Source: Terebella lapidaria (taxonomy: Eukaryota; Annelida; Polychaeta; Terebellida; Terebellidae). Taken from it: 64,000 nucleotides of DNA. The stretch covers positions 25,830,423 to 25,894,422 of the forward strand of contig OX424566.1 of assembly GCA_949152475.1 (NCBI GenBank). The letters run 5' to 3'. Under the pieces are notes generated by a model. It ran no database searches. It had not been told where the DNA came from and saw nothing but the letters and a program-made list of their open reading frames with translations. How positions within the stretch are numbered: the stretch's first letter is position 1; every line of letters starts with the position of its first letter. Positions 54,073 to 64,000 of this stretch are shown one piece after another. The position numbers and the translations under genes were made by a program.

Positions 54073-54959
54073 CGATTGAGATTGATTTGGACCTTGTTTT
54101 TCACTGCTTTTCACATACTAAGATACACCTTTCCTGAACAAAGTCCCAGAAGGCAACAAACTACATTTACATGTATATTCGTCATACACAACCATAGTAA
54201 TACTTTCGAGATTTGTCTACCTTAATGCCTAAGTCACATTTGCACCGATGCCTCCTCGGATGTGGTTACGATGCGTTAAAAGGCTGAAATTTGACCATTT
54301 CGGCCGGTCACCCACCGAGCGCCGGAGGGTCATCCGTGACTATCGGGCAGCAATCGGACATCGTAGACACGTCGGTGGAGGCATCGAAAGAAAATAACGC
54401 AGAGTTATTTTCTTGCGGCGACCGGTGGTAAAAATGACATCGCCTGTTAATCGTTATCACACCTGCCGGCGACCGATCACAGCTCCTCCATGTGCCCACC
54501 GGGCGCCGAGGGGACCGACCAAATTTATCGGCCGATTGACATGAGTAACTCACCAGGCGATCACCGCAGGGTGTCATGTCATGCGCCGAAGGATGTGCAG
54601 TGGGTGTTTTTCAGATTATCGATCGATTTTGACACACGAGACGATCAACGCAGGGTATCATGCCAGGCACCGGTGGATGTGCGGGAGGTGCTTTCCCGAT
54701 TTGTACATACGAGACGGTCACCTAGCAGTTATCAGTAGGGTACCATGGGGTCTCCGGTAGGGCGTGATTGGTTGGCCGGTCGATACCCATTATGTTATGG
54801 ATAAAACTGTAGGCCTACATAAACGAGCGATTTGTCTAATAATTTTTAATAATTATTTTTCGTCTGTTAAGTAGTTTTTAATAATTACTTTGTTGCCTAT
54901 TAATTTGCCTATTAATTTTTGTCTAAGCGATTTGATAATAATTTGTATTAACTGTTATA

Positions 54960-55840
54960 TTGTCTAAATGTAACAGGGTCTCCAAAAGTACTGTGAAACC
55001 ATCTATTTTAGAAGTGGTATAAACCAAATGTGGATATTTAAAAATTTCAAATCTTTATTGGAATATCTACATGCTCACACACTTTCAAAAGTAACGTCTA
55101 TCAAAACATTTGATTTTTTCACTTTGTACACAACTATACCTCATTCTGAACTGAAGCCTCAGTTAAAAAAAACAAACTCATCAATAATTCATTTTCTCTA
55201 AAAAAGGACAACGTCTGTACCACTATATTGTAGTTAAATATAATGCTGCTCATTTTATTAAAGACGACTCTGATGCCCCATACAAACATACTGAAATAGA
55301 TGTGTTAATATGCTTAATTTTCTCATTGATTTTTGGAATTTGGTGGTCGAATATTTCAACAAACGATTGGTATTCCCATGGGTACAAACTGTGCACCGTT
55401 ATTGGCAGACCTGTTTTTATACTCATATGAATCAGATTTCATCCAACATTTACAACGAGGAGGTTCTAAGAAACTAACATGTAATTTTAATTTCACTTTC
55501 CGATATATAGACGATGTATTGTCGCCAAATAATCCAACGTGATGATTTCAAATTTTCCATAGTCAATTACCCTTTTCTAAGCAGCAACATTCCTTTGTCA
55601 CCAGTATATGGTGTGTTTGTTTAGAGTTAGTTGCAAATATGAGGACTTTGTTTATCGAAGTGCCCGTCTAGCCTCTAAACTGCTGCGACAAGGATATGTT
55701 TTACCAAGACTTATATCTGCGTTTAAGAAATTCTATGGACGTCATCATGATCTGGTTGATAAATACACCAAATCCATGTCTGCCATGCAACTAGATCTAT
55801 TTTCATGTTAATTTGGGGAAATTCATAACGGGTGCCACTA
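54960..55840 (+). mobile_element. reverse-transcriptase remnant, probably Penelope-like
   Basis: Fragments in order: TFDFFTLYTTIPHSELKPQL (near 55104), FGGRIFQQTIGIPMGTNCAP with LLADLFLYSYE (55339-55430), FTFRYIDDVLS (55495-55527) carrying the YxDD catalytic motif, and LASKLLRQGYVLPRL...FYGRHHDLVDKY (55670-55765). The order is that of a single reverse transcriptase, broken by several stops and frame changes. The IGIPMGTNCAPLLADLFLYS type is widespread in invertebrate genomes. I assign it tentatively to Penelope-like elements; no GIY-YIG endonuclease part was seen. Confidence 0.6.
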
Positions 55841-56079
55841 GTGGGGCAGGAAATGCTCACTCTCTCCGGAACACCTGATTTCACCTCCTAATGGCCATTT
55901 TTGGGGGTTCATGAGTTTCATGTCATGTTTGTTCTCTGTCATTTCGTATGCCTGATATGACTATCTGTCCCCGGACTATGAGATTGGATAACAGACCCTG
56001 TTTCGTTCGCTCGGAATACTGGGAATACTGGGTGTTGATTCTATGTCTATTTGAGGATATTTAGTCCACAAATCTACAG

Positions 56080-56410
56080 ACAAATCCATACAGTATCCAG
56101 AAGAAGAAAAAGGAGTTGGCAGGACGGTAATTCCTCTTCAAAGAGTGAGGTTTGCTTGGCTGCAGATGCAGTAGCCTATGCCCATGCTCGTCACCACCAA
56201 GGAGGGGGTGCAGGAGGAGGAGGATAGGGTTGCTAGGGTGCAACGTCACAGCCGCCGGAGATGGTGGATCCGGCCGTGGCTGATGAGACGCCCTCTATAT
56301 GGCCATTTTGATACTTTGATGGCAGAGCTGGAGAGGGAGCATCATGGAGACTTCACGCATTTCCAATCTATGAGGCAGTTCGAAGAATTCTGTAATTTTG
56401 CATGGACACT
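56080..56410 (+). pseudogene. PIF/Harbinger transposase N-terminal remnant
   Basis: The frame 56178-56633 contains SRRRWWIRPWLMRRPLYGHF, then DTLMAELEREHHGDFTHFQS and MRQFEEF. The RRRWW(I/V)RPWL..R..YG..xTLM..L pattern is typical of the start of Harbinger transposases. After about residue 70 the frame runs into non-coding terminal sequence, so the catalytic part is lost. It agrees with the TAA target duplication of the surrounding element. Confidence 0.75.
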
Positions 56411-56817
56411 CTACACGCCATCTAATGTGTATCTGGCGGGCAACCACCGACTGCCTTCATATATCGGAACAGACTGTCCGGCGCCCGTCCGGCAATCGGC
56501 CGATGTTTCAGCCGCCAGGGAAGAACCGTCCGGACGTCAGTCGGTCACCGGCCGATGCCTGCTAGGTGACTGGTTGATCTCCCGTGGGCATCAAGGTACA
56601 CATTCTCCCCCCATTCCTACGTATGCCGGCTGATCAGTGTACGATGTCCGGATAGGTGTCCACCGGTGATCTGTCAATGCCCGGTGACCTCTTGAAAGAC
56701 CTCTTGAAAGATATGTAAAAGATACCTGGAAAAAGTTACCGGCGGCCGGAACATCGGTGAGAACCACCGATGTATTCGCATCGACCGATGACCGGTGCAA
56801 ATGTGACCTAGGCATAA

Positions 56818-57272
56818 GTCGCCTATAATCACAGGTTACGGCTCCTGGCTTGTACAGTGGAAGCGACGGGTGGTCAGTTGTGCTAGGCTGTTAGGTGTTT
56901 TCACTTCGGGGGATGGGTAACGTCTGGCGATGGCCGGTTGTTGGGCTGCTCTCTTGCATGGGCGCCGGCAGAGGGCAGCAGCAGACGGTGCTGTTGGTGT
57001 CGCCCAGTTCACTAGGTGGCAGCACCGTAGCAGAGATGTCAATCGCCAGGTGGCAGCAGCGTGCTGTCACCACACTTTGACAAATAACTAACATACCCTG
57101 GAAAGCAAAAGTTATTTTTTATCCAAAGTGTGTACTCAGTGTTTACTCAATGTCATATTCACGAAACCAAATCGCTCAAGATATATTACTGCCATCTTTT
57201 CAATATATGATAATAAATGGCTGAAGCACCAAAAGCTGTCCCAGCTTCCCCATCTCTCAAATGTTTTCTTTT
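56818..57272. other. no gene seen
   Basis: GC-richer sequence up to 57080, then AT-rich. Its open frames have no recognisable motif. Confidence 0.5.
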
Positions 57273-57308
57273 ATACATACATACATACATACATACATAC
57301 ATACATAC
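57273..57308 (+). repeat. (ATAC)n microsatellite, LINE 3' tail
   Basis: Nine copies of ATAC abut the 3' end of the minus-strand LINE. Such terminal short repeats are the target-primed ends of CR1/L2 elements. Confidence 0.85.
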
Positions 57309-58560
57309 TAGCATTTGTATAGCGCTATTCCTGTAATACAGCTCGTAGCGCTGAACACCAATACATTAGTCTACATATGCACATTTGAAAAGATAAGTTT
57401 TCAAAGCTGTTTTGAAGGATGAGATTGAGGTGGAGTTCTTGATACTGGTTGGCAGGTCATTCCAGATTTTCGCACTGCACACACTATAACGCCGTCCACC
57501 GAATTTTGTTCGAGAATTGGGAACTGTTAGGCGTTGCTGATTGGTTGATCGGAGCAATCGAGCAGGCTGATAAGGACGTTGGAGTGATGAGATGTACTTA
57601 GGTGTTTTGGACATGCTGGACTTGAATGTGAACAACAATACCTTGTACATGATGCGCTTTTCGATGGGTAGCCAATGAAGACTGCGGAGGACAGGGGTGA
57701 TGTGGGAGTGTTTCCGTGTACGAGTGATGAGCCGTGCACAGCAATTTTGCACCTGTTGCAGACGACTAAGCTGGAATCCGTACGACTAAGCTTAGATGAC
57801 TAAGCTGGAAGTCCGTACATGAGACAGTTAGCGTAGTCAAGGCGGGCAATCACTGTACCATGAACCAGTGACTTCAAGGAGTCGTCTGTGAGGAACTGGC
57901 GTATTCTGCTGATTTTATGTATCTGCATAAAGCATGCCCTGGAGATTGCAGTGACGTGGTTGTCCATGTCCAGTGTCTGGTCAAAAACCACACCCAAGTT
58001 TCGTGCATGTGAGACTGGAGAGACAGACACTTCACCGACCCTTCACCGAGACATTCCGTCTGTAGCCGAAAATAACAAACTCAGTTTTGTCATCATTGAG
58101 TTTTAGATAGTTCACTCTCATCCAACGCCGTACGTCTGTGATACATGACTCAAGTGCCACTCCTGCCGAACGAATGTCAGCCCCCGGTTTTGCGGCTTTG
58201 TACAGCTGACTGTCATCAGCGTAGAAGTGATGGGAGATGTCATGGTTCCTGATGATGTTCCCCAAGGGTCGCATGTACATGGTGAACAGTTTCGGTCCTA
58301 ACACGGACCCCTGAGGAACACCAAACTCGATGTTTTGCGAGTGTGACTTTGATGTTCCGATGATCACCGACTGGGATCTTTCCATAAGGTAGGACTCAAT
58401 CCATGCACTTGTTTGACCTCTTATGCCAAACAATGAATGCGATCGATGCAGAAGGATTTTAAGGTCTAATAAAACCATTAGACACACTCGGCCTTCATCC
58501 AGGTGCATCAAGATGTCATCCTGCACACGCGTCAAAGCACACGCGTCATTTTATAATCCT
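57273..58560 (-). mobile_element. CR1/L2-type LINE, 5'-truncated
   Basis: On the minus strand. From 58535 the frame gives reverse-transcriptase core motifs, FGVPQGSVLGPKLF and HFYADDSQLY, then the thumb region LKLNDDKTEFVIFG. From 58030: ARNLGVVFDQTLDM...HKISRIRQFL. From 57752: NCCARLITRTRKHSHITPVL, LHWLPIEKRIMYKVLL and VCSAKIWNDLPTSIKN, the usual CR1/L2 ending. The 3' end is a (TATG)n tail (57273-57308 on plus as ATAC repeats), as expected for this clade. At least two frame changes separate the parts. The 5' half with the endonuclease is missing. Confidence 0.85.
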
Positions 58561-58719
58561 TTTGTGTCCACAGTACATTGCACAGTACACAAAACTATCC
58601 TCTGATCAAACAAAATTTGGAAGATGAGTAAGATAACTCCAACCTTAAGGATGCTGCTCATGTTTGGTGCGAGGTCGCCCGAGCGCGGACTCACACCACT
58701 GAGGAACTGGGTGTGCCTG

Positions 58720-58905
58720 TACTGTCATACCATTACTCATTCATGTAATACTTCGTATGTCCAATGTACTGTCATACTATTACCCATTCATGTAATACTT
58801 CCTATGTCCAATGTACTGTCATACCATTACTCATTCATGTAATACTTCGAATGTCCAATGTACTGTCATACCATTACTCCTTCATGTAATACATCATATG
58901 TCCAT
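58720..58905 (+). repeat. tandem repeat, four 47-bp units
   Basis: Four units starting TACTGTCATACCATTACTCA and ending TATGTCCAATG follow head to tail with a 47-bp period and a few substitutions. They lie just upstream (plus strand) of unassigned sequence. Non-coding as far as can be seen. Confidence 0.85.
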
Positions 58906-61900
58906 CACGCGATGGATTCTGGACATTGTGGTCAGGAGACATGGTTCACCACATTTGCGAGCCAAAGATTCCCTTGTAATTGCAAGAAGAGTGATCATAC
59001 ACAATCTGTTCTTGAAGTGGTTTGTTGTACGTTGCAGGGTTGATGCCCATCCAACATCCCCACTTCCAGCCTCCCAGAGTACCCATCTAATGTTATCCCA
59101 TGTATAATCCTGGTACTGCAGTGTCTGGAGTGTATCGGGGGTGCGACGCCCCAGGATGAGATCCGTAGTGAGCAGCTGCAACAAGGCATAAATGTGATCA
59201 TCCCCCGGGTTCCCTTTCGACCCCGTGTACCATCAGGTTTGCCGAGTTGGCTCCACCGGTGGAGCCTGTCAATGCCTGATCAGAGAACGTCCCTCTGACG
59301 TCATCCATGGAAACTTTTCGTGGAGCACCCGCCCGCACCTACCGTGATGAACTATTATGTCCAGGAGCACCTTGTTCCACTCCGGAAGAGTTCTCGCCAC
59401 TACCTTCGCGATAGTCGCCAACTGCCAGACAGGAAGCAGAGTGATCGCCGGTGCAGGATGCACCTCCGGCTTAGTCTTTGGATCTGCCACCGCCACTTCG
59501 CGAGCTCATGGACAGTCCCTCTCTGCGCTGCCGTTCTCCTGTCTCAGTCTCAGAAGGGGCACAGTCGCTGCTTCCCGCCTCACAACAGGTTATTTCAGAG
59601 TTCCAATTTGTCTTAATGAGTTGTAGGACAGTTGTGCACTATTTCCATCTGGTGTACAAATGATTATATTCACACATTTTCTGCCCCTCATGACTCCAAT
59701 TGAAGTTAACACATACATGGTTGTTGTTCTTCCATATTTATATTACATGTATTTTGGCTGGTTTCATACCACTGAATATTTTTTTTTACTCAAACACAAA
59801 TGACACATAAAATTATGTTATTGTTGGATGTTATGCATGAAGGATATAAATACTTTTACTGTTATTGTAATATTCATGGGGAATTTACCAATGTTGCTTT
59901 ACATCCCCTTCATTGGAATATTTCATGACAACATTTCGTATATGTCTCCCAGAGAAATATTGCCCATGCGGTCATGATCACGGGAAAGTACATGTCGTAA
60001 TTTGGTGTAAAAGGAGACAGTCTGCCACGAAACCCAGACAATTCCCTTGTTAATGCCATAAGCATATTTCACGAAAGAAATCGACAGTCCTTTGTTCACA
60101 TTCGCTGGTGTTTCCTAGAGATATTGGCCGTCTTGTGAAAGGCAGTGATGTAATTACTGAGCGTTTATTACCAAAAACAGGATCTTTATACTTGCATGAG
60201 GTGAATGAGGAACAAACGCCAGGAACTGTGCTGCGCTTGAAATCTACAACTCAACACTCAATCTGTCTTTCAACAGATCGTCAATGGTTTGCAAATTACC
60301 CAAAGCCCACGCGGTCTTGATCGTACTTGCAATGTCCTATGAATGTCTGAGTACTAACGGAATTATAGATAGCACGGTGGGGAAGCGAATCATAACGTTC
60401 GCGCATATTTTAGTTGAAAAATTGTAGAACATGCTGATTTGTTGAGTGGGATATGTTTCATCCGGATCTCCCAAGCACATCCTCACATAGATTGGACAAA
60501 AATCGGTGTGATTATAGACATATTGAAAGACAAAGACAAAAAAAAAACACTGAAAACAGAATTAAAATCGTTACTTTAGTATTTTATAGTTTGTTGAATA
60601 ATAGTGTGGTCCGGATGAACCATGCCTGAATATATATCTCCATGTTTCAGCCAGATAGTCCATAAAATATGCCTGAGTGTTATGAATTGCTTACCCACCG
60701 TGGACAGACTGTTGGTCATTGAAAGAGTGATTAGTGTGGGATAATGTCATCTTTTTTTGAAAACAAAGAATGTTATAGTGTGTGCGAGTGTCTTTGTACC
60801 ATAACTCAAATACACCTAATACCAGCCCAGATCCAAGGATGCCTGGTCGAATGGAATGATAACTGAAATCAGATTTGAATTGAGGATTAACATCGGGTAA
60901 GGTTCATGGATGCAAAATGTAATCAGATTTTGAATAGGAAATCGTTTTTAAAGAATCAATATTGTTGTTGAAATATTTGACGTCTCTCTGTCCTTGACTT
61001 GGTACTAGTAAGTGCACGTTTCCCGATATCGTCCAAGTGCTTATCAACCTCATTCCGGGTGAGAAAAAAATATGGGCAATTAGTGACCTTTCAAAATCTT
61101 ACTGATCGATTGCAGGGAAAGTCAGTAATCTTCAATTTCACGGAAAATTAGATTTCAGGTTTCAGATTGTGTTGCTTATATTGTCTGTGATGTAACACAA
61201 TCTATTTTGTACGTGAGTGCAGCAAATTTGCATGGAGAGCCATTAACATTTGAAATAAATAGATTCAATGATAGTTCGTATGTCGAGTTATCTTTATGAT
61301 TTCGTGTGAGTGTTGCGCTAATGCCCAGCATTGCTACTATTACTTTTTTTCGATTCAAACCAGTCTTGACTTACTACTATTACAATCAATTACATGTATT
61401 AGTAAACTATACCTCTTTCGTCCTCTAATTACTGTTCACTGTCTTGTAACAGTGAACAGTATTCTTGGCGGACTTAAGTGGCATATGATTGTATTATATA
61501 TGGGGTCAAGTAGGCAGCATTGCTTCGGACAAGTTCCCCTAGATGTGATAAGTAACATGTCCTGATAAGGAAGTCAATATGCGTATGATAAATGACAGCT
61601 TTGTTACATTGCATAATATGATATACCTGGGTTTTGTGTAATAATAAACTATGTATCGTTATTATTGGAATAGCTTATGGTTTGGTGGGTATTTCTACAC
61701 ATACATCATAGCTAGGGTTATTATATTCTTTCGATAATATTCTGTGTTGTATATTATTTGTGCTATAATGCTGTCAACGTTGTGAATGTGATTTGATTTG
61801 TTTCATAAATGAGGCACATACAAATAAAAAAGTAATTCAGGTGGTCCAGGTTTGTTGTGCAGGTGATTGTTTTTGTATTCTATCTGTTAAAGTTTCGATT

Positions 61901-61940
61901 TGGGATGTGGTGTGAAGTTTACATGAAAAAAAATGAATAA

Positions 61941-61942
<2 letters not shown>
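58906..61942. other. no gene recognised
   Basis: Minus-strand open frames at 58894-59184 and 59269-59496 share a GC-richer composition and might be pieces of one old coding sequence, but no domain or splice pattern was recognised. The rest to 61.9 kb is AT-rich with only short frames, for example 60108-60320. Confidence 0.45.

Positions 61943-61988
<46 letters not shown>
61943..61988 (+). repeat. (AT)23 microsatellite
   Basis: A perfect run of AT dinucleotides. Confidence 0.95.
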
Positions 61989-61989
<1 letters not shown>

Positions 61990-61990
<1 letters not shown>

Positions 61991-64000
61991 CAAAAGTGGT
62001 ATACAAATATGCATGTTAAAGTGCCACAATCGGGTTTTCGTATTCCTTTAGGGGAACTGATCTGTATCAGCAAGACAGGAAGAGGGTACAAGACAACAAT
62101 TCGTAAAAAGGTGTCATTCAAACTAATACATTCTGCATATAGTTTCGCACAGCACTTCAGTATGTTTTATATCAATGATGATATGAAAATATTCAAATTA
62201 GAACCTATTGTGTTGCATATTATCACGATATATGTCAACGCTTATATTTTTCTCAGGGAAACGTAATTTTTTCAGAGCGGTTTTTCCGGTATGCTCGAAC
62301 CTTTATGCTTGTGGTCATCAGGGTGTATTCTGGATGAACTATCAGCTGATCAGTGTCATATCATCGAATATCATGCTACCATTTACTGGTCTATAACAAA
62401 TTCCAACAAACATCATAGCACTCTTATCTTTGGTCACACTACTCAACACTTGCCTGTTGCGTAGTTGGCCAGGTTTTTTCAGCTACTTTTTCTCGGTCGT
62501 TGTGATAAACGCCACGGTTTGATGTCACTGCTAGGTGACAGATTCTACTGGCCGACCACGTACCCTAGATTTCAGGATCAGGTCGTGTTGTGTTAAGACT
62601 TTGTTTAGCGTCCACCAGATTTCGGAAAGATATCAGGTAGCACGGAATATTAACACACACACAAATTTTGAAACAAACCAAATATAATACGCAACTGATA
62701 AACACTTGTGTACATTTCAAGTGGAATCCTGTTCTGCGGACGCCGGAACAAAAAAGACCAAAATAACTGCACAATATGTTCAAGAGGAAATCTCGTTTTA
62801 TTGCTCTTTAGTTATCAGACATTGAGACCGATAGGAATTTGAAGAAACCTATCTAAAAATATCATTTTACAATGTAAATCACCAAGATTTCCTGTGTGTG
62901 TTAGTACCAAATTTCCTGGGAGGAGCTATCACACGCAGATGCTAAATATAGCATCATAATACGGCCTTTTGCGACGAATTCTAAGGCAGTGTTTCATAGA
63001 TTTCCTTTCGGGTGTCAGTGAATTTTAGGTCAAAACTCGGTGCATCCATGTGACCTATTAAATGCCAATTGATATCCCACAGTTCACTTGCCGATTTTCA
63101 AAAAATACCTTGGCGACTGGTCAGAGTTTGGCATGGCAACTACGAGTATGGTAAACGTACCGGCCTAGTCTGCCAGAATTTCCCTCATGACTGACATGTG
63201 AATGTATGTGGCAACATTCTCACCATCAGTAACTTCACTTGTTCTGCATTAGACAGAGCCACCATGCGCATGATGCAACTGATTCCATGCACTTCAACGA
63301 CAAAAACAGTCCAGCATTCTCCACAAGAGAACAGTCGTGGCGCCTTGATCAACTGATCTCCCAGCTCACAGATCGAACGACGATCATCAGAGATAAACCC
63401 GGATCACGGTTGGTTGCAATCCATAACGTCAACAATTTGCCCGAATATGACCAAACACATTAAATGATGGTCGATACTCACCGTATGAAAGGTTGCCTGT
63501 CATGATCTTGAACGAACACATACCATCTCAAGGTCACTAGCCAATCTGAGTTTGACTTCAATTATACCTCAATGAGCACAAAAAGGTCGCACTTTGACTT
63601 GACAGATTACGGTGGACCGATATTGTGACAACCAAAACCCTTGTTCATCAGAAGGAATATCCACTGACCGTGTTGTTGAATCAAAATCAGAATGTTGTTT
63701 TATGGTCCTCTGCAAGACAATGTTGTTTTATGGCCCTCTGCAAGACAAATTACGTGTGTTATTTCGGTCTAGGAAAAGGACCCAAGGCTATCGCCGTAAA
63801 AACAATATTTAGCCAGATCATTAAAATGGGAATGTCTACAAGACGTTACTCTCTAAAGCAATACGCATCCTCAAGATTGATTCGGATATGTGGCTGTTGG
63901 AGCCACTGCGCCGCCAGGGAGTGATAATTAGGATGTCTGAACGACACGTCCTTCAGCAGCATCTACTATCTTTCCAACTCTCAGAACTATAAACCATACT
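61990..64000. other. no gene recognised
   Basis: Short open frames only. A small direct duplication (ATGTTGTTTTATGG(T/C)CCTCTGCAAGACAA, two units) lies at about 63692-63748. The window ends inside unassigned sequence. Confidence 0.5.

Larger units (their letters stand above)
54226..56814. mobile_element. PIF/Harbinger DNA transposon, 2.6 kb, defective, with nested reverse-transcriptase remnant
   Basis: The ends are TGCCTAAGTCACATTTGCAC and the inverse GTGCAAATGTGACCTAGGCA, flanked by TAA (54223-54225 and 56815-56817). The ends match those of the MITE at 2825-3484. GC-rich subterminal sequence with many GGCCG and CACCGG words surrounds the core. The interior holds a Harbinger transposase N-terminus (about 56080-56410) and a reverse-transcriptase remnant (about 54960-55840) that must be a later insertion. 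The rest of the transposase, with its DDE residues, is missing. Confidence 0.78.

Noticed and set aside
55333-55811. Reverse-transcriptase fragment as part of an LTR element
   Set aside because: No LTRs, protease, RNase H or integrase are nearby, and the motif type is not that of Gypsy or Copia.
58894-59496. Minus-strand frames as a host gene
   Set aside because: No domain, splice site or homology could be recognised. They were left unassigned.
1-64000. tRNA, rRNA or other structured RNA genes
   Set aside because: None was seen by eye. The only tRNA-like sequence is the 12-base primer site of the retroelement. A covariance-model scan would be needed to be sure.

Overview
The window looks like nuclear DNA of a lophotrochozoan, most likely a gastropod mollusc. 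It is AT-rich with introns, it holds a receptor of the kind first described from the pond snail Lymnaea (LDL-A repeats, leucine-rich repeats and a rhodopsin-type 7TM core), and its mobile elements (PIF/Harbinger, Tc1/mariner-like MITEs, CR1/L2-type LINEs, Ty3/Gypsy) are of kinds common in mollusc genomes. This rests on reading by eye, and no database search was run.

Layout. 1-5 kb: no gene, a Harbinger-type MITE (2825-3484) and one copy of a dispersed repeat. 5022-15979: a GC-rich, apparently whole and very young Ty3/Gypsy LTR retrotransposon of about 11 kb. It has 896-bp LTRs that look identical, a tRNA-His primer site, gag, pol and a third gene in the env position that encodes a C2H2 zinc-finger/coiled-coil protein. 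A 15-bp motif, GTTCGCGGAAGNANC, is repeated in the LTR promoter, inside gag, and just upstream of a second TATA box in front of the third gene. 16-29 kb: mostly non-genic, with a tandem duplication, a LINE remnant, a foldback element, diverged repeats and two weak secretory-exon candidates.

29.6-44.8 kb, minus strand: two paralogous genes for small type I membrane proteins (signal peptide, two Ig-like domains, a 39-nt stalk exon, a transmembrane exon and a cytoplasmic tail). The copy at 42.6-44.8 kb is compact and has clean splice sites. The copy at 29.6-38.6 kb appears decayed. Its intron between the two Ig exons has grown from about 0.2 kb to about 7 kb, and three transposable elements now occupy most of it: a MITE with a 5-bp target duplication, a 4.1-kb element with about 310-bp inverted repeats, and a Tc1/mariner-like MITE.

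47.6-53.6 kb, plus strand: a large multi-domain receptor gene with a CUB-like N-terminus, two C-type-lectin-like domains, LDL-A repeats, leucine-rich repeats and a 7TM domain. It has three short introns (103-113 bp) and one unexplained reading-frame break in the first lectin domain. A poly(A) signal lies at 54067. The lectin receptor and the compact Ig receptor lie head to head. 54.2-58.6 kb: a Harbinger transposon with a transposase remnant and a nested reverse-transcriptase remnant, then a 5'-truncated CR1/L2 LINE on the minus strand. 58.7-64 kb: a 47-bp tandem repeat, an AT microsatellite and no recognisable gene.

The points most worth following are the 15-bp motif system with its probable internal promoter and zinc-finger gene in the retroelement, the paralogous two-Ig receptor family with an ITIM-like motif in one tail, and the lectin/LDL-A/LRR receptor.
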